A DNA stretch of 64,000 bases, taken from Nocardia nova SH22a. GTDB lineage: Bacteria; Actinomycetota; Actinomycetes; Mycobacteriales; Mycobacteriaceae. The stretch is from positions 806,001-870,000 of the forward strand of contig NZ_CP006850.1 of the NCBI RefSeq assembly GCF_000523235.1, in the 5' to 3' direction. Of the stretch, positions 34,993 to 42,769 are shown piece by piece (positions within the stretch are counted from its first letter, which is position 1; every line of letters begins with the position of its first letter). The position numbers and the translations under genes were made by a program. Under the pieces are notes generated by a model. It was not told the DNA's origin and searched no databases. It saw nothing but the letters and a program-made list of their open reading frames with translations.

Positions 34993-36591
34993 ATGTCCGA
35001 GGTATCCGACGTGCTCGGGGAATCGACGCCGTCGCCCGCGCGATGGTGGACGCTGGCGGTCGTCGCGATGGGCACGTTCATGCTCATGCTCGATCTGAGC
35101 GTGGTGGCGATCGCGCTGCCGCCGATTCACGAGTCCCTGCACAGCAGCTTCTCCGATCTGCAGTGGGTATTCGACGCCTACGCGCTGACCCTCGCGATCT
35201 TCCTGGTCGCGGCCGGATCGCTGGCCGACCGGGTGGGCCGCAAGAAGGTCTTCCAGGCCGGATTCGCGGTCTTCACCCTCGCCTCGCTGGCATGCGGATT
35301 ATCCGGCACGGCAATCGAATTGAGTTCCTTCCGCGCGGTGCAGGGGGTCGGTGCGGCGGTGATGTTCGCGGTGGGGCCCGCACTGCTCGGTCACGAGTTC
35401 CACGGCAAGGAGCGGGCCACGGCGTTCACCGCGTTCGGCGCCGCGGTCGGTCTCGCGGTGGCGACCGGACCGCTGATCGGCGGTGCGCTGACCGACATGT
35501 TCTCCTGGCGCTGGATCTTCTTCCTCAATGTGCCGATCGGCGTGGTCGCGGTGCTCGCCGGTGCGCTCCGGATGCGGGAGTCCCGCGATCGGCAGGCGCC
35601 GCCGGTGGACCGGACCGGGCTGGTCACGTTCAGCATCGCGCTCGGCGCACTGGTCTTCGCCGTGATACGGGCGCCGGAGCAGGGCTGGACGAGTGCGGCG
35701 ACGATCACGCTGTACGCGGTGAGCATCCTGTTCCTCGCGGCCTTCGTCTTCGCCGAGTGGCGGATGGGTGATCGGGCGATGATCGATCTCGCGTACTTCC
35801 GCAATCCCACCTTCGTCGGCATCTCACTGGTCGCGCTGGTGGGCAATGCCGGCGCCCTGCCGTCGATCTTCTTCCAGACCGGCTATCTGGAGAATGTGCT
35901 GCGTTCGGACGCCTGGTCGACGGGATTGCGGTTCCTGCCGCTGTCGTGCGCGATGTTCGTGGCGGGTGCGATCGGCGGGAGCCTCGTCGGCCGGATCGGA
36001 TTCCGGGTGCTGGTGAGCGGCGCGACGCTGGTGATGGGCCTCGGCCTGGTGCTGCTCCGTCTGGCCGAGGCCGATTCGGCGTGGACCGTGCTGGTGCCGA
36101 GCATGATCGTCAGCGGGATCGGGATGGGCGTCTTCAATCCGGCGCGCGCGGCACTGGCCATCGGCGTGGCCGAACCGGCGCGCTCCGGGATGGCCTCCGG
36201 AATCAACGAGACCTTCCAGCAGGTGGGCATCGCGCTCGGTATCGCCGGAGTCGGCGCGTACTTCGAACATCGAGTGGCACAGAGCTTCTCGTCCTCCACG
36301 GCCGGTGCCGCACTGGGCCCCGATACCGCCGGCCAGGCCGCGCACGGCATCAGCGCGGGCGCGTTCGACTCGGTCGCCGCGGGTGCGGGCGCGGGCTACG
36401 ACACAGTGCTGGCCGCGGCACGCGATGCGTACATGGCGGCCTTCCACGACGCGATGACACTGTGCGCGGGCCTGGGCATCCTCGCCGCCCTGATCGGCTT
36501 CGCGCTCATCCGCACCGAGGGCCTGCACCCGAGCGCGCGGCCGACGCAGGATGTCGCGGAACCCGCGCCCGCCACCGAGCCGGTCGCCTGA
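34993..36591 (+). CDS. MFS drug exporter, DHA2 (EmrB/QacA) family
   Basis: 532 aa from ATG 34993, with GGGAGG upstream (ATG 34978 is weaker). Fourteen membrane segments are predicted. Motif D1 is LDLSVVAIALPPI, motif A is GSLADRVGRKK, and motif C is GPLIGGAL in segment 5. The family exports cationic or amphipathic drugs by proton antiport. Control by the adjacent TetR is supported by the shared operator. The tail after the last helix is Pro/Ala-rich. Confidence 0.9.
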   Translation: MSEVSDVLGESTPSPARWWTLAVVAMGTFMLMLDLSVVAIALPPIHESLHSSFSDLQWVFDAYALTLAIFLVAAGSLADRVGRKKVFQAGFAVFTLASLACGLSGTAIELSSFRAVQGVGAAVMFAVGPALLGHEFHGKERATAFTAFGAAVGLAVATGPLIGGALTDMFSWRWIFFLNVPIGVVAVLAGALRMRESRDRQAPPVDRTGLVTFSIALGALVFAVIRAPEQGWTSAATITLYAVSILFLAAFVFAEWRMGDRAMIDLAYFRNPTFVGISLVALVGNAGALPSIFFQTGYLENVLRSDAWSTGLRFLPLSCAMFVAGAIGGSLVGRIGFRVLVSGATLVMGLGLVLLRLAEADSAWTVLVPSMIVSGIGMGVFNPARAALAIGVAEPARSGMASGINETFQQVGIALGIAGVGAYFEHRVAQSFSSSTAGAALGPDTAGQAAHGISAGAFDSVAAGAGAGYDTVLAAARDAYMAAFHDAMTLCAGLGILAALIGFALIRTEGLHPSARPTQDVAEPAPATEPVA

Positions 36592-36612
36592 CCGCGGACT
36601 ACGGTCACGACG

Positions 36613-37020
36613 ATGACGTCCGATGCGTGGCTGGGGCCGGGTTTCGTTGTCCTGGGGATGATTCTGTCGGTGCTCGGCACCGTGCAACTGGTTGCGATCT
36701 TTCGCCGACGCCGGACCTGGTGGCGCTGCCGGGGCGAGGTCGTCGACTACACCTGGGACGCGCACACCGATATTCGCCATTGGATCCTGCGGTGGACCGA
36801 CGCGGACGGCGAAATCCGAACCGCCCGTAATCCGACCGGTAGCTCGGGCGGAACTCTGCGGCAGTTCCCGTTCCCCGTCGACATCCTGGTCGATCCGGAA
36901 AACCCGGGCAATGCGCAGGTGGCGAAGGGCAGCAACTCCGGAGTGACGGCCTGCGTGCTGATGTCGGCGGTCGGATTGCTGTTCGCCGGATTGGGCGTTC
37001 TGCTGATCGTGGCCGCCTGA
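36613..37020 (+). CDS. DUF3592-type small membrane protein
   Basis: 135 aa with a membrane helix at each end (residues ~8-28 and ~110-132) and an extracytoplasmic or cytoplasmic beta-domain between. The GEVVDYTWD ... TGSSGGTLRQFPF ... VDILVDPENPGNAQV pattern is typical of DUF3592. Function is unknown. It lies 21 bp after the exporter and may be cotranscribed with it. Its stop abuts that of the convergent esterase without a gap. Confidence 0.75.
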   Translation: MTSDAWLGPGFVVLGMILSVLGTVQLVAIFRRRRTWWRCRGEVVDYTWDAHTDIRHWILRWTDADGEIRTARNPTGSSGGTLRQFPFPVDILVDPENPGNAQVAKGSNSGVTACVLMSAVGLLFAGLGVLLIVAA

Positions 37021-38049
37021 TCAAGCTTTCGGCATCGGATGGGTCCGGAAGAAGTCCCAGATCAGTTGGTTGGCGTCGATGGTGGTCGTGGTGGTGCCGG
37101 TGAGGGGTGTGGGCATGGGGAGCGGGCTGCCGGGCCAGGTGTGGCCGCCGTCGCGGACCGAATACAGGTCGACCTCGCCGTTCGCCGGGCACGAGTAGGT
37201 GGTCAGGTCGACGTCGGCCGTGACCGGCTGCTGGGACGGGGGTCCGGCGCAACCGTTGCGGCGTGCCCACGCCTCGGCGGTTGCTGGAACACTTTGTGGC
37301 CCAGGGCCGTTGACCGCCGGCCCGCCGTGTTCTCCCGTGACCGATCCGCTGCCGTCCGGAGAGGGTAGGAACCGGGCGTTCGGTCCGCTGCCGCCGGAGT
37401 AGGCGACGATCGGGTCGGCCGTGCCGTGAAAGGCGATGACCGGCACCGGCCGCGCCGGACGGCACCACGAGAAGTCCTGCAGCCCCGCCACGGGCGCCAC
37501 CGCCGCTATCCGATCCGACAGCTGACATGCCAGCGACGACGTCGTGAACGCGCCCATCGACAGTCCGGCCACGTACACCCGGCGCTGGTCCACGCACAGG
37601 GTCGATTCCACATGCGTCAGCAGATTCGACAGATAGTCGACATCGGCGCTGCCAGGTCCGAAATCCCATCGTGGCAACCCGGGTTCGTCGAGTGCCGGAG
37701 TGATCGTGGCGAATCCGTGCGTGCTGCCGAAATCGCCGAGACCGGAACTCATGCGCTCGATCTCGGCCGGTTCGAGATAGCCGTGCAGATCCATCACCAG
37801 CGGCGTGGGGCCGTCGGTGGCCGCGGGCACGTCCAGGATGTAGTGACCGGACCGCTGTGTGGTCGCGAACTGTCCGAGCGGGCCCGGACGCTGTTGTGCG
37901 ATACCGCATCCCGGCGAGGGTGCGGGTGCGTCCGGCTGTGCCGAGGCAACGGCGGTGGTGAGCGCGCCGACGACCGCCATGGCCAGGGCGGTCGTCCCGG
38001 CGACACGGCCCAGTGCGCGCCGGGCCGCCGTGCTCGCAGATCCGATCAT
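37021..38049 (-). CDS. secreted PHB-depolymerase/LpqC-like esterase
   Basis: 342 aa from ATG 38049; the longer frame to 38103 is not needed. A Sec signal peptide with long h-region ends near ASA (~residue 37). The catalytic Ser lies in AGLSMGAF, the oxyanion region in VMDLHGYLEP, and the His in VRDGGHTWPGS. Several Cys suggest disulphides in the exported enzyme. It resembles PHB depolymerase-family and feruloyl esterases that hydrolyse short polymers or ester-linked groups outside the cell. Substrate is unknown. Two copies of TTTGTCACG (38059 and 38089) precede the start. Confidence 0.82.
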   Translation of the reverse strand: MIGSASTAARRALGRVAGTTALAMAVVGALTTAVASAQPDAPAPSPGCGIAQQRPGPLGQFATTQRSGHYILDVPAATDGPTPLVMDLHGYLEPAEIERMSSGLGDFGSTHGFATITPALDEPGLPRWDFGPGSADVDYLSNLLTHVESTLCVDQRRVYVAGLSMGAFTTSSLACQLSDRIAAVAPVAGLQDFSWCRPARPVPVIAFHGTADPIVAYSGGSGPNARFLPSPDGSGSVTGEHGGPAVNGPGPQSVPATAEAWARRNGCAGPPSQQPVTADVDLTTYSCPANGEVDLYSVRDGGHTWPGSPLPMPTPLTGTTTTTIDANQLIWDFFRTHPMPKA

Positions 38050-38217
38050 GGGAAGAATTTTGTCACGAAAACAAAAGGGGCCCTGATATTTGTCACGGGT
38101 CACAAGAATGGCCGAACTAATCGTGCAAACTTCGGCGAAATACCGGGAAATCCCGATTATGTGGCGGAGTTCGCACGGATAGTTCGGCCCACACGACCAT
38201 CCGGTCCGGGGTGAACG

Positions 38218-39141
38218 TCAGCGCGAAAGTCGTTGCGCGGCGAGTTCACCGAGCAGATTCCAGGTCCGGCGCTGATCGGATTCTCCCGCCAGGTCGGTCG
38301 TGGTGAGCACGACCTCGGTGGCCCCCGCGTCGTAGTAGCGCTCGATTCCGGCGGCGACGGTCTCCTCGTCGCCGATGATCGCCAGATCGGCCGCCCGCGT
38401 GGCGCCTTCGAGTTCGATGACGCGGCGATAGGACGGCACCTGCTCGTAGAACGCCAGCTGATCCACCGCCTTGGCGCGGGTGGCCTCGATATCCGAGGTG
38501 ACCACGGCGGGCACGAAGGCGACGATGCGCGGAGCGGTCGCGGCGGCCCGGGTGATCGCCGGGACGATGTGTTCGCTCAGGGTCTTCGGACCGGCGAGAT
38601 AGGGGAGTATGCCGTCAGCCAGTTCGCCGGTCACCCGCAGGGCCTGCGGGCCCATGGCGGCGACCAGAACCGGAACCCGCGGTTGCGCCCCGGGAACGGC
38701 GGTGGGCAACGGCGGTGTGACGCTGAGCAGATCGCCGTGGAAGTCGGCCGTCCCGGTGTCCAGCAATTCCCTCAGCCCGGTGAGGAATTCGCGCAGCCGC
38801 GCGATCGGCCGCTCGAACGGCTGACCGAAAGCGCTTGCGGAGAGCGCGGATCCGACGGCGAGCCCGAGATGGTAGCGGCCGTGCGTCGCCGCCTGCGCGG
38901 TCTGGGCCTGTGACGAGACCAGCAGTGGGTGGCGTCCGGTCACCGGGATCGCGGAGGTGCCGACCTGCAGTTCGGGCACCTCCCGTCCGACGATCGCGGC
39001 CAGAGCCGGTGAGTCGTAATCCATTCGCTGCCCGAACCACACCGATCGCACGCCGGCCTCCGCGACGATTCGCGACTGCCGCACGATCTCGTCGACGTAG
39101 TTGGTGGCATCGTTCACGGCGAGGGCAATTCCGAGTGTCAT
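38218..39141 (-). CDS. LLM-class F420-dependent oxidoreductase
   Basis: 307 aa from ATG 39141; a TTG four codons earlier is possible. It is a luciferase-like TIM barrel: VRSVWFGQRMDYDSPALAAIVG, GTSAIPVTGRHPLL, RYHLGLAVG, and VLVAAMGPQALRVTGELADG near the phosphate-binding end. The AMGPQALR pattern is found in actinobacterial F420-dependent members. Such enzymes move hydride between F420 and varied substrates; the reaction here is unknown. It is a single gene. Confidence 0.85.
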   Translation of the reverse strand: MTLGIALAVNDATNYVDEIVRQSRIVAEAGVRSVWFGQRMDYDSPALAAIVGREVPELQVGTSAIPVTGRHPLLVSSQAQTAQAATHGRYHLGLAVGSALSASAFGQPFERPIARLREFLTGLRELLDTGTADFHGDLLSVTPPLPTAVPGAQPRVPVLVAAMGPQALRVTGELADGILPYLAGPKTLSEHIVPAITRAAATAPRIVAFVPAVVTSDIEATRAKAVDQLAFYEQVPSYRRVIELEGATRAADLAIIGDEETVAAGIERYYDAGATEVVLTTTDLAGESDQRRTWNLLGELAAQRLSR

Positions 39142-39249
39142 GCCCTCGGACAACGCCGCGATCGGCCCGGCCCTTCCGCCGATGCCCGGTTGCGGCCACG
39201 GTGATCGCAGATATTGACCGACACCCGGACCGGCAGTACGGTCGCAGCT

Positions 39250-40065
39250 TCACCGAACCCGGGCGACGGCGGCGAATTCGTAGAAGCGGTCCGGATCGTC
39301 GTCCAGGTCGTCGGGGTGGTCCGGCCGCCATGCCGGGGCCTGGACCAGGCCGGGATCGATCAGATCGAAGCCGTCGAGATAGGCGGTGATCCGCTCTCGC
39401 GAGCGCATCCGGATCGGGGTGGGCATGGCCTGGGACAGTTCCTCGATGCCGCGCACGCGCTCGGCGGGACCTTCATCGGACAGATGGCTCAATGCCAGGT
39501 AGCTGCCCCAGGGCAGGGCGTCGCGCAGCCGCGCCAGGCTCCGTTCCGGGTGGTCGTCGTCCGCGACGACGTGCAGCAGGGCCACCAGGAGCACCGCGAC
39601 CGGACGGGTGAAGTCGATCAGCCGGGTGAGTTCGGGATGTGCCAGCAGCGCGTCGATGCGATTGAAATCGGCCTGCACGACCGTGACATTCGGCTCGTCG
39701 ATCAGCAGGGCGCGGCTGCACTCGACGGCCACCGGGTCGATGTCGACGTAGACGACGTGCGCGGTGGGATCGGCGGCCAGCGCGATCTCGTGCACATTGC
39801 CGACCGTCGGCACACCCGAGCCGATATCGAGGAACTGGTCGATCCCGGCGGCGGACAGATACCGCACCGCCCGCTGCAGAAACGCCCGGTTGGCCTGCGC
39901 TACCGCGGCGATGTCGGGCCACACGATCCGCGCCTGGTCGCCGAGCGCGCGGTCGACGGCGAAGTTGTGCACACCGCCCAGCTGGTAGTCGTAGACGCGG
40001 GCGGCGGACGGCACCATCGGGTCGATGGTGTCGGGCAGCCAGTCCTGAGAATCGTTCTCGGCCAT
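39250..40065 (-). CDS. SAM-dependent methyltransferase (DUF574 family)
   Basis: 271 aa from ATG 40065 with GAAGGGA upstream; a GTG at 40089 would overlap the diguanylate cyclase stop by 4 bp (GTGA). The N-terminus PSAARVYDYQLGGVHNFAVDR is the hallmark of this actinobacterial family, whose members have the motif I region FLDIGSGVPTVGNVHEIA and VVYVDIDPVAVECSR. Function is undetermined, although the family is very abundant in Nocardia and Streptomyces. Position right behind a diguanylate cyclase suggests coexpression. Confidence 0.88.
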   Translation of the reverse strand: MAENDSQDWLPDTIDPMVPSAARVYDYQLGGVHNFAVDRALGDQARIVWPDIAAVAQANRAFLQRAVRYLSAAGIDQFLDIGSGVPTVGNVHEIALAADPTAHVVYVDIDPVAVECSRALLIDEPNVTVVQADFNRIDALLAHPELTRLIDFTRPVAVLLVALLHVVADDDHPERSLARLRDALPWGSYLALSHLSDEGPAERVRGIEELSQAMPTPIRMRSRERITAYLDGFDLIDPGLVQAPAWRPDHPDDLDDDPDRFYEFAAVARVR

Positions 40066-40085
40066 GGGAATCCCTTCGAACGCGA

Positions 40086-41063
40086 TCACCGGGCGGCAAT
40101 GCGCCGCAGCGGCGCCGTCCGGGGGAGGCGGGCCGCGGCCTTGGCGCGATACATCTGGGTGTCGGCCGTGCGCAGCAGATGGTCCGGGTCGGCGGTGACC
40201 GGGCCGACGGTGACACCGATCGACGCCGATACCGCGAATTCCTCGTCGCCCACGACGATCGGGGCGTCGAAGGCCGCGCGCAACCGCGCCGCCACACCCG
40301 CGACGGACAGTTGGTCGTTGGGCGGCCCGATGAGCACGACGAATTCGTCGCCACCCAGCCGACCCGCCAGATCGCTGTCACGGACCGAGGCGCGCAACCG
40401 GTCGGCGACCGTGAGCAGCACCGCGTCACCGACGGCGTGCCCGTGACCGTCGTTGATGATCTTGAAGTTGTCGATGTCGAGCAGGCAGATGCCGAGCCGC
40501 TCCTCGCCCCGTGCCGCGAGTCCGGCCAGGCGTTCGGTGAGCAGCAGCCGGTTCGCCAGCCCGGTCAAGGGGTCGTGGCGGGCCTGCAGGTACAGCCGGT
40601 GGCGGGCGGCGTCGATCACCTGCCGCTGCGCATTACCCATGGCCTGCTGGATCGCGTTCTGGCCCTTCATGATCCGCTCGCGCTGGACAGCGGCGAAACC
40701 CTCCCCGAAGGCGCCGATCAACAGTGCGGATCGGGAGACGGCGACATCACGGTCCAGACGGTCGAACGCGGGCAGCCGCGCCAGTACCCGGGCGGCGGCG
40801 GTGAGCACCGAAGGATCGGTCAGATTGGTGGCGGCGACCGCCTCCCCGGCTCGCCTGCCGGACTCGAACAACGCCTCGTCACCGGCCGTGACCACAGCAT
40901 CGAGATCCGCCATGAGACCCTGCAGCAACCGCACCCCCTGCGAGGTGGTCAGCGCGGTGAAACTGGTGGGCCGGATCGCCGCCCACCAGTGCCGCGCCAA
41001 TACCTGCGCCTCTATAGGATCCACGCCTTCCCCCAATGTCGCAGTGCCCCGGTACGTCGCCAT
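40086..41063 (-). CDS. diguanylate cyclase (GGDEF domain)
   Basis: 325 aa. Residues 1-155 are an unassigned helical sensory domain. The GGDEF domain follows from ARHDPLTGLANR. The active-site GGDEF is intact at 237-241, so c-di-GMP synthesis from two GTP is expected. An RxxD inhibitory site (RDSD, 228-231) lies exactly five residues before it, allowing product inhibition. There is no EAL domain. No membrane segment is visible, so it should be cytoplasmic. Its stop overlaps a possible start of the methyltransferase gene. Confidence 0.9.
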   Translation of the reverse strand: MATYRGTATLGEGVDPIEAQVLARHWWAAIRPTSFTALTTSQGVRLLQGLMADLDAVVTAGDEALFESGRRAGEAVAATNLTDPSVLTAAARVLARLPAFDRLDRDVAVSRSALLIGAFGEGFAAVQRERIMKGQNAIQQAMGNAQRQVIDAARHRLYLQARHDPLTGLANRLLLTERLAGLAARGEERLGICLLDIDNFKIINDGHGHAVGDAVLLTVADRLRASVRDSDLAGRLGGDEFVVLIGPPNDQLSVAGVAARLRAAFDAPIVVGDEEFAVSASIGVTVGPVTADPDHLLRTADTQMYRAKAAARLPRTAPLRRIAAR

Positions 41064-41278
41064 CCGTTCGCCTTCGGCATCCGGCCCCCGCGCCGACGCC
41101 AGCTTAGCTCGCGGCCCGCACGGCAGAAATGCTCACAGTGACAAACCACAAAGCCGATGCCGCACACCACCGGGGTGCGCCACAGTGTGAGGTTCGCCCG
41201 CGCGATCCGTCTCGTCGGACGGCGCGGGCGGGGGTGGAATCGCCGGTCACCTACGTACGTAGGGCGCGGAACACACCG

Positions 41279-42763
41279 ATGCCGCGGCGCCCGGAGGTCC
41301 ATTACGGTTCCTGTTCGCAGTACGGGAAGGCCGGCTCTCGACGGGGCGGCGGATGCGCGATCGGGAGGGTAGCCATCAATCAGCAGTTCGGTGGTCCGCA
41401 GCAACCACAGCCCCAATGGAGACCACCGGTTCAGCAGCCGTATCCGCCGCAGTGGCAACCGCAGCCGCCGAAACCGCCCAAGTCCAACACCGCTCGCATC
41501 GTGGTGATCGTCGGCTGTGTGGTCGTGGTTCTCGGCATCGTCGCGTTCACGGTGCTGCGACCGGTGTTCGGTTCGTCGGGAAGTGATTCCGCGGCAACCG
41601 CCGAGAGGAACGGCAAGACGGTCACCCGGCCCGGCTATCCGAGTGCCACCTCGGGAGTGGCCGATCCGGCGCCGCTGGGCGAAATCCCGAATCCGGCCCC
41701 CGCGACATATCAAGGCACGCCGGTGGTGCAGGCATGCAATCTGCTCACGTTGGCCGATCTGCGCAAACTGGATGTCCACACCGATCCGAACCCGCTGCCC
41801 AATTCGACCTTCGAGCGCACCTACATCGCGGCCGACGGCGCCGGACCGCTGCACGCGGGGGTGAGTACCGCGCCGTCCGCGAAGACCTTCGCGCTGAACA
41901 AATGCGAGTACGGATTCGCCGCGCCGAACCATTCCGGCACCGAGCATCTGTCGATCGCGGTGGCTCAGGAACCCTATTACCCGGGCACCAGCGGAATCGA
42001 AAAGTACCCGGGCGCACAGAAATTCGGTCAGGTGAATGTGACCTCGCACCTGGAGGACACACCCAACCCCGACGACCAGCGCGGCGAGGGGAGCCTGTGG
42101 ATACACGGCCAGCACGTCAACCTCGATGTCGATCTCGCGGCCGATGGTTACGGCCCGAAACTGCACGACATCGTCACCACCATCGCGGCCAACATGGAGG
42201 CGCAGGCCACCGCCCCCACCGGCCCCGCCACGATCTCCTACGACCGGGCGGCCTTCCCCGCCACCGTCGCCCAGCCGTGCCCGCTGATCACCCAGGACGT
42301 CTTCGCCGCCGCCTATCACGGCACGCTGTCACCGCTGGTGGTCGAGGACCCCGCCACCGCGGTCGGGGAGACGACCTTCGATGCCGAGTCCCGCGACCAG
42401 AACTATGTCGCGATGACGTGCCATCGCGGTACCGGCGAACTCGATCCGGACGACCGGCAGGCACTGGAAGTGGAGATCAAGAGCTATCTGTCGGACGAGG
42501 CGGCGAAGAAGGACATCGCTTTCGTCCGCAAGCAGCACAACGGGCAGCCCACCAATGTTGCGATCGGCGACGAATCGGCGGTCCTCGATGATCCGAACAT
42601 GCTGGGTGCGGCCGGGGCGGTGACCGTGCGGCAGGGCCGGTTCATCGTGGACCTGCGCGCACACGATGCCCAGCACCACAACGGCCTGACCGCGACGGAG
42701 GCCCAGGCCATGCTCGTGCCCGCGATGCAGCAGGTCATCCGCAACTTGGGCGACGCGCGCTAG
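41279..42763 (+). CDS. membrane-anchored hypothetical protein with duplicated extracellular domain
   Basis: Up to 494 aa from ATG 41279, but the real start is uncertain. A strong GGGAGGG (41363-41369) lies five bases before an in-frame ATC at 41375, where the family-like Gln/Pro-rich N-terminus (NQQFGGPQQP) begins, so an ATC start giving 462 aa is possible. One membrane helix (VVIVGCVVVVLGIVAFTVL) follows. The outside part seems to repeat a domain twice: ACNLLTLADLRKLDVH with KCEYGF, then PCPLITQDVFAAAYHG with MTCHRG, each with paired Cys. This resembles nocardial/mycobacterial proteins with DUF3558-like domains. Function is unknown. Confidence 0.65.
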   Translation: MPRRPEVHYGSCSQYGKAGSRRGGGCAIGRVAINQQFGGPQQPQPQWRPPVQQPYPPQWQPQPPKPPKSNTARIVVIVGCVVVVLGIVAFTVLRPVFGSSGSDSAATAERNGKTVTRPGYPSATSGVADPAPLGEIPNPAPATYQGTPVVQACNLLTLADLRKLDVHTDPNPLPNSTFERTYIAADGAGPLHAGVSTAPSAKTFALNKCEYGFAAPNHSGTEHLSIAVAQEPYYPGTSGIEKYPGAQKFGQVNVTSHLEDTPNPDDQRGEGSLWIHGQHVNLDVDLAADGYGPKLHDIVTTIAANMEAQATAPTGPATISYDRAAFPATVAQPCPLITQDVFAAAYHGTLSPLVVEDPATAVGETTFDAESRDQNYVAMTCHRGTGELDPDDRQALEVEIKSYLSDEAAKKDIAFVRKQHNGQPTNVAIGDESAVLDDPNMLGAAGAVTVRQGRFIVDLRAHDAQHHNGLTATEAQAMLVPAMQQVIRNLGDAR

Positions 42764-42769
42764 CCGTGT

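Noticed and set aside
38059..38097. Two TTTGTCACG copies upstream of the secreted esterase as a regulatory site
   Set aside because: Only nine bases, no palindrome and no promoter elements that tie them to control; kept only as a note in the gene entry.
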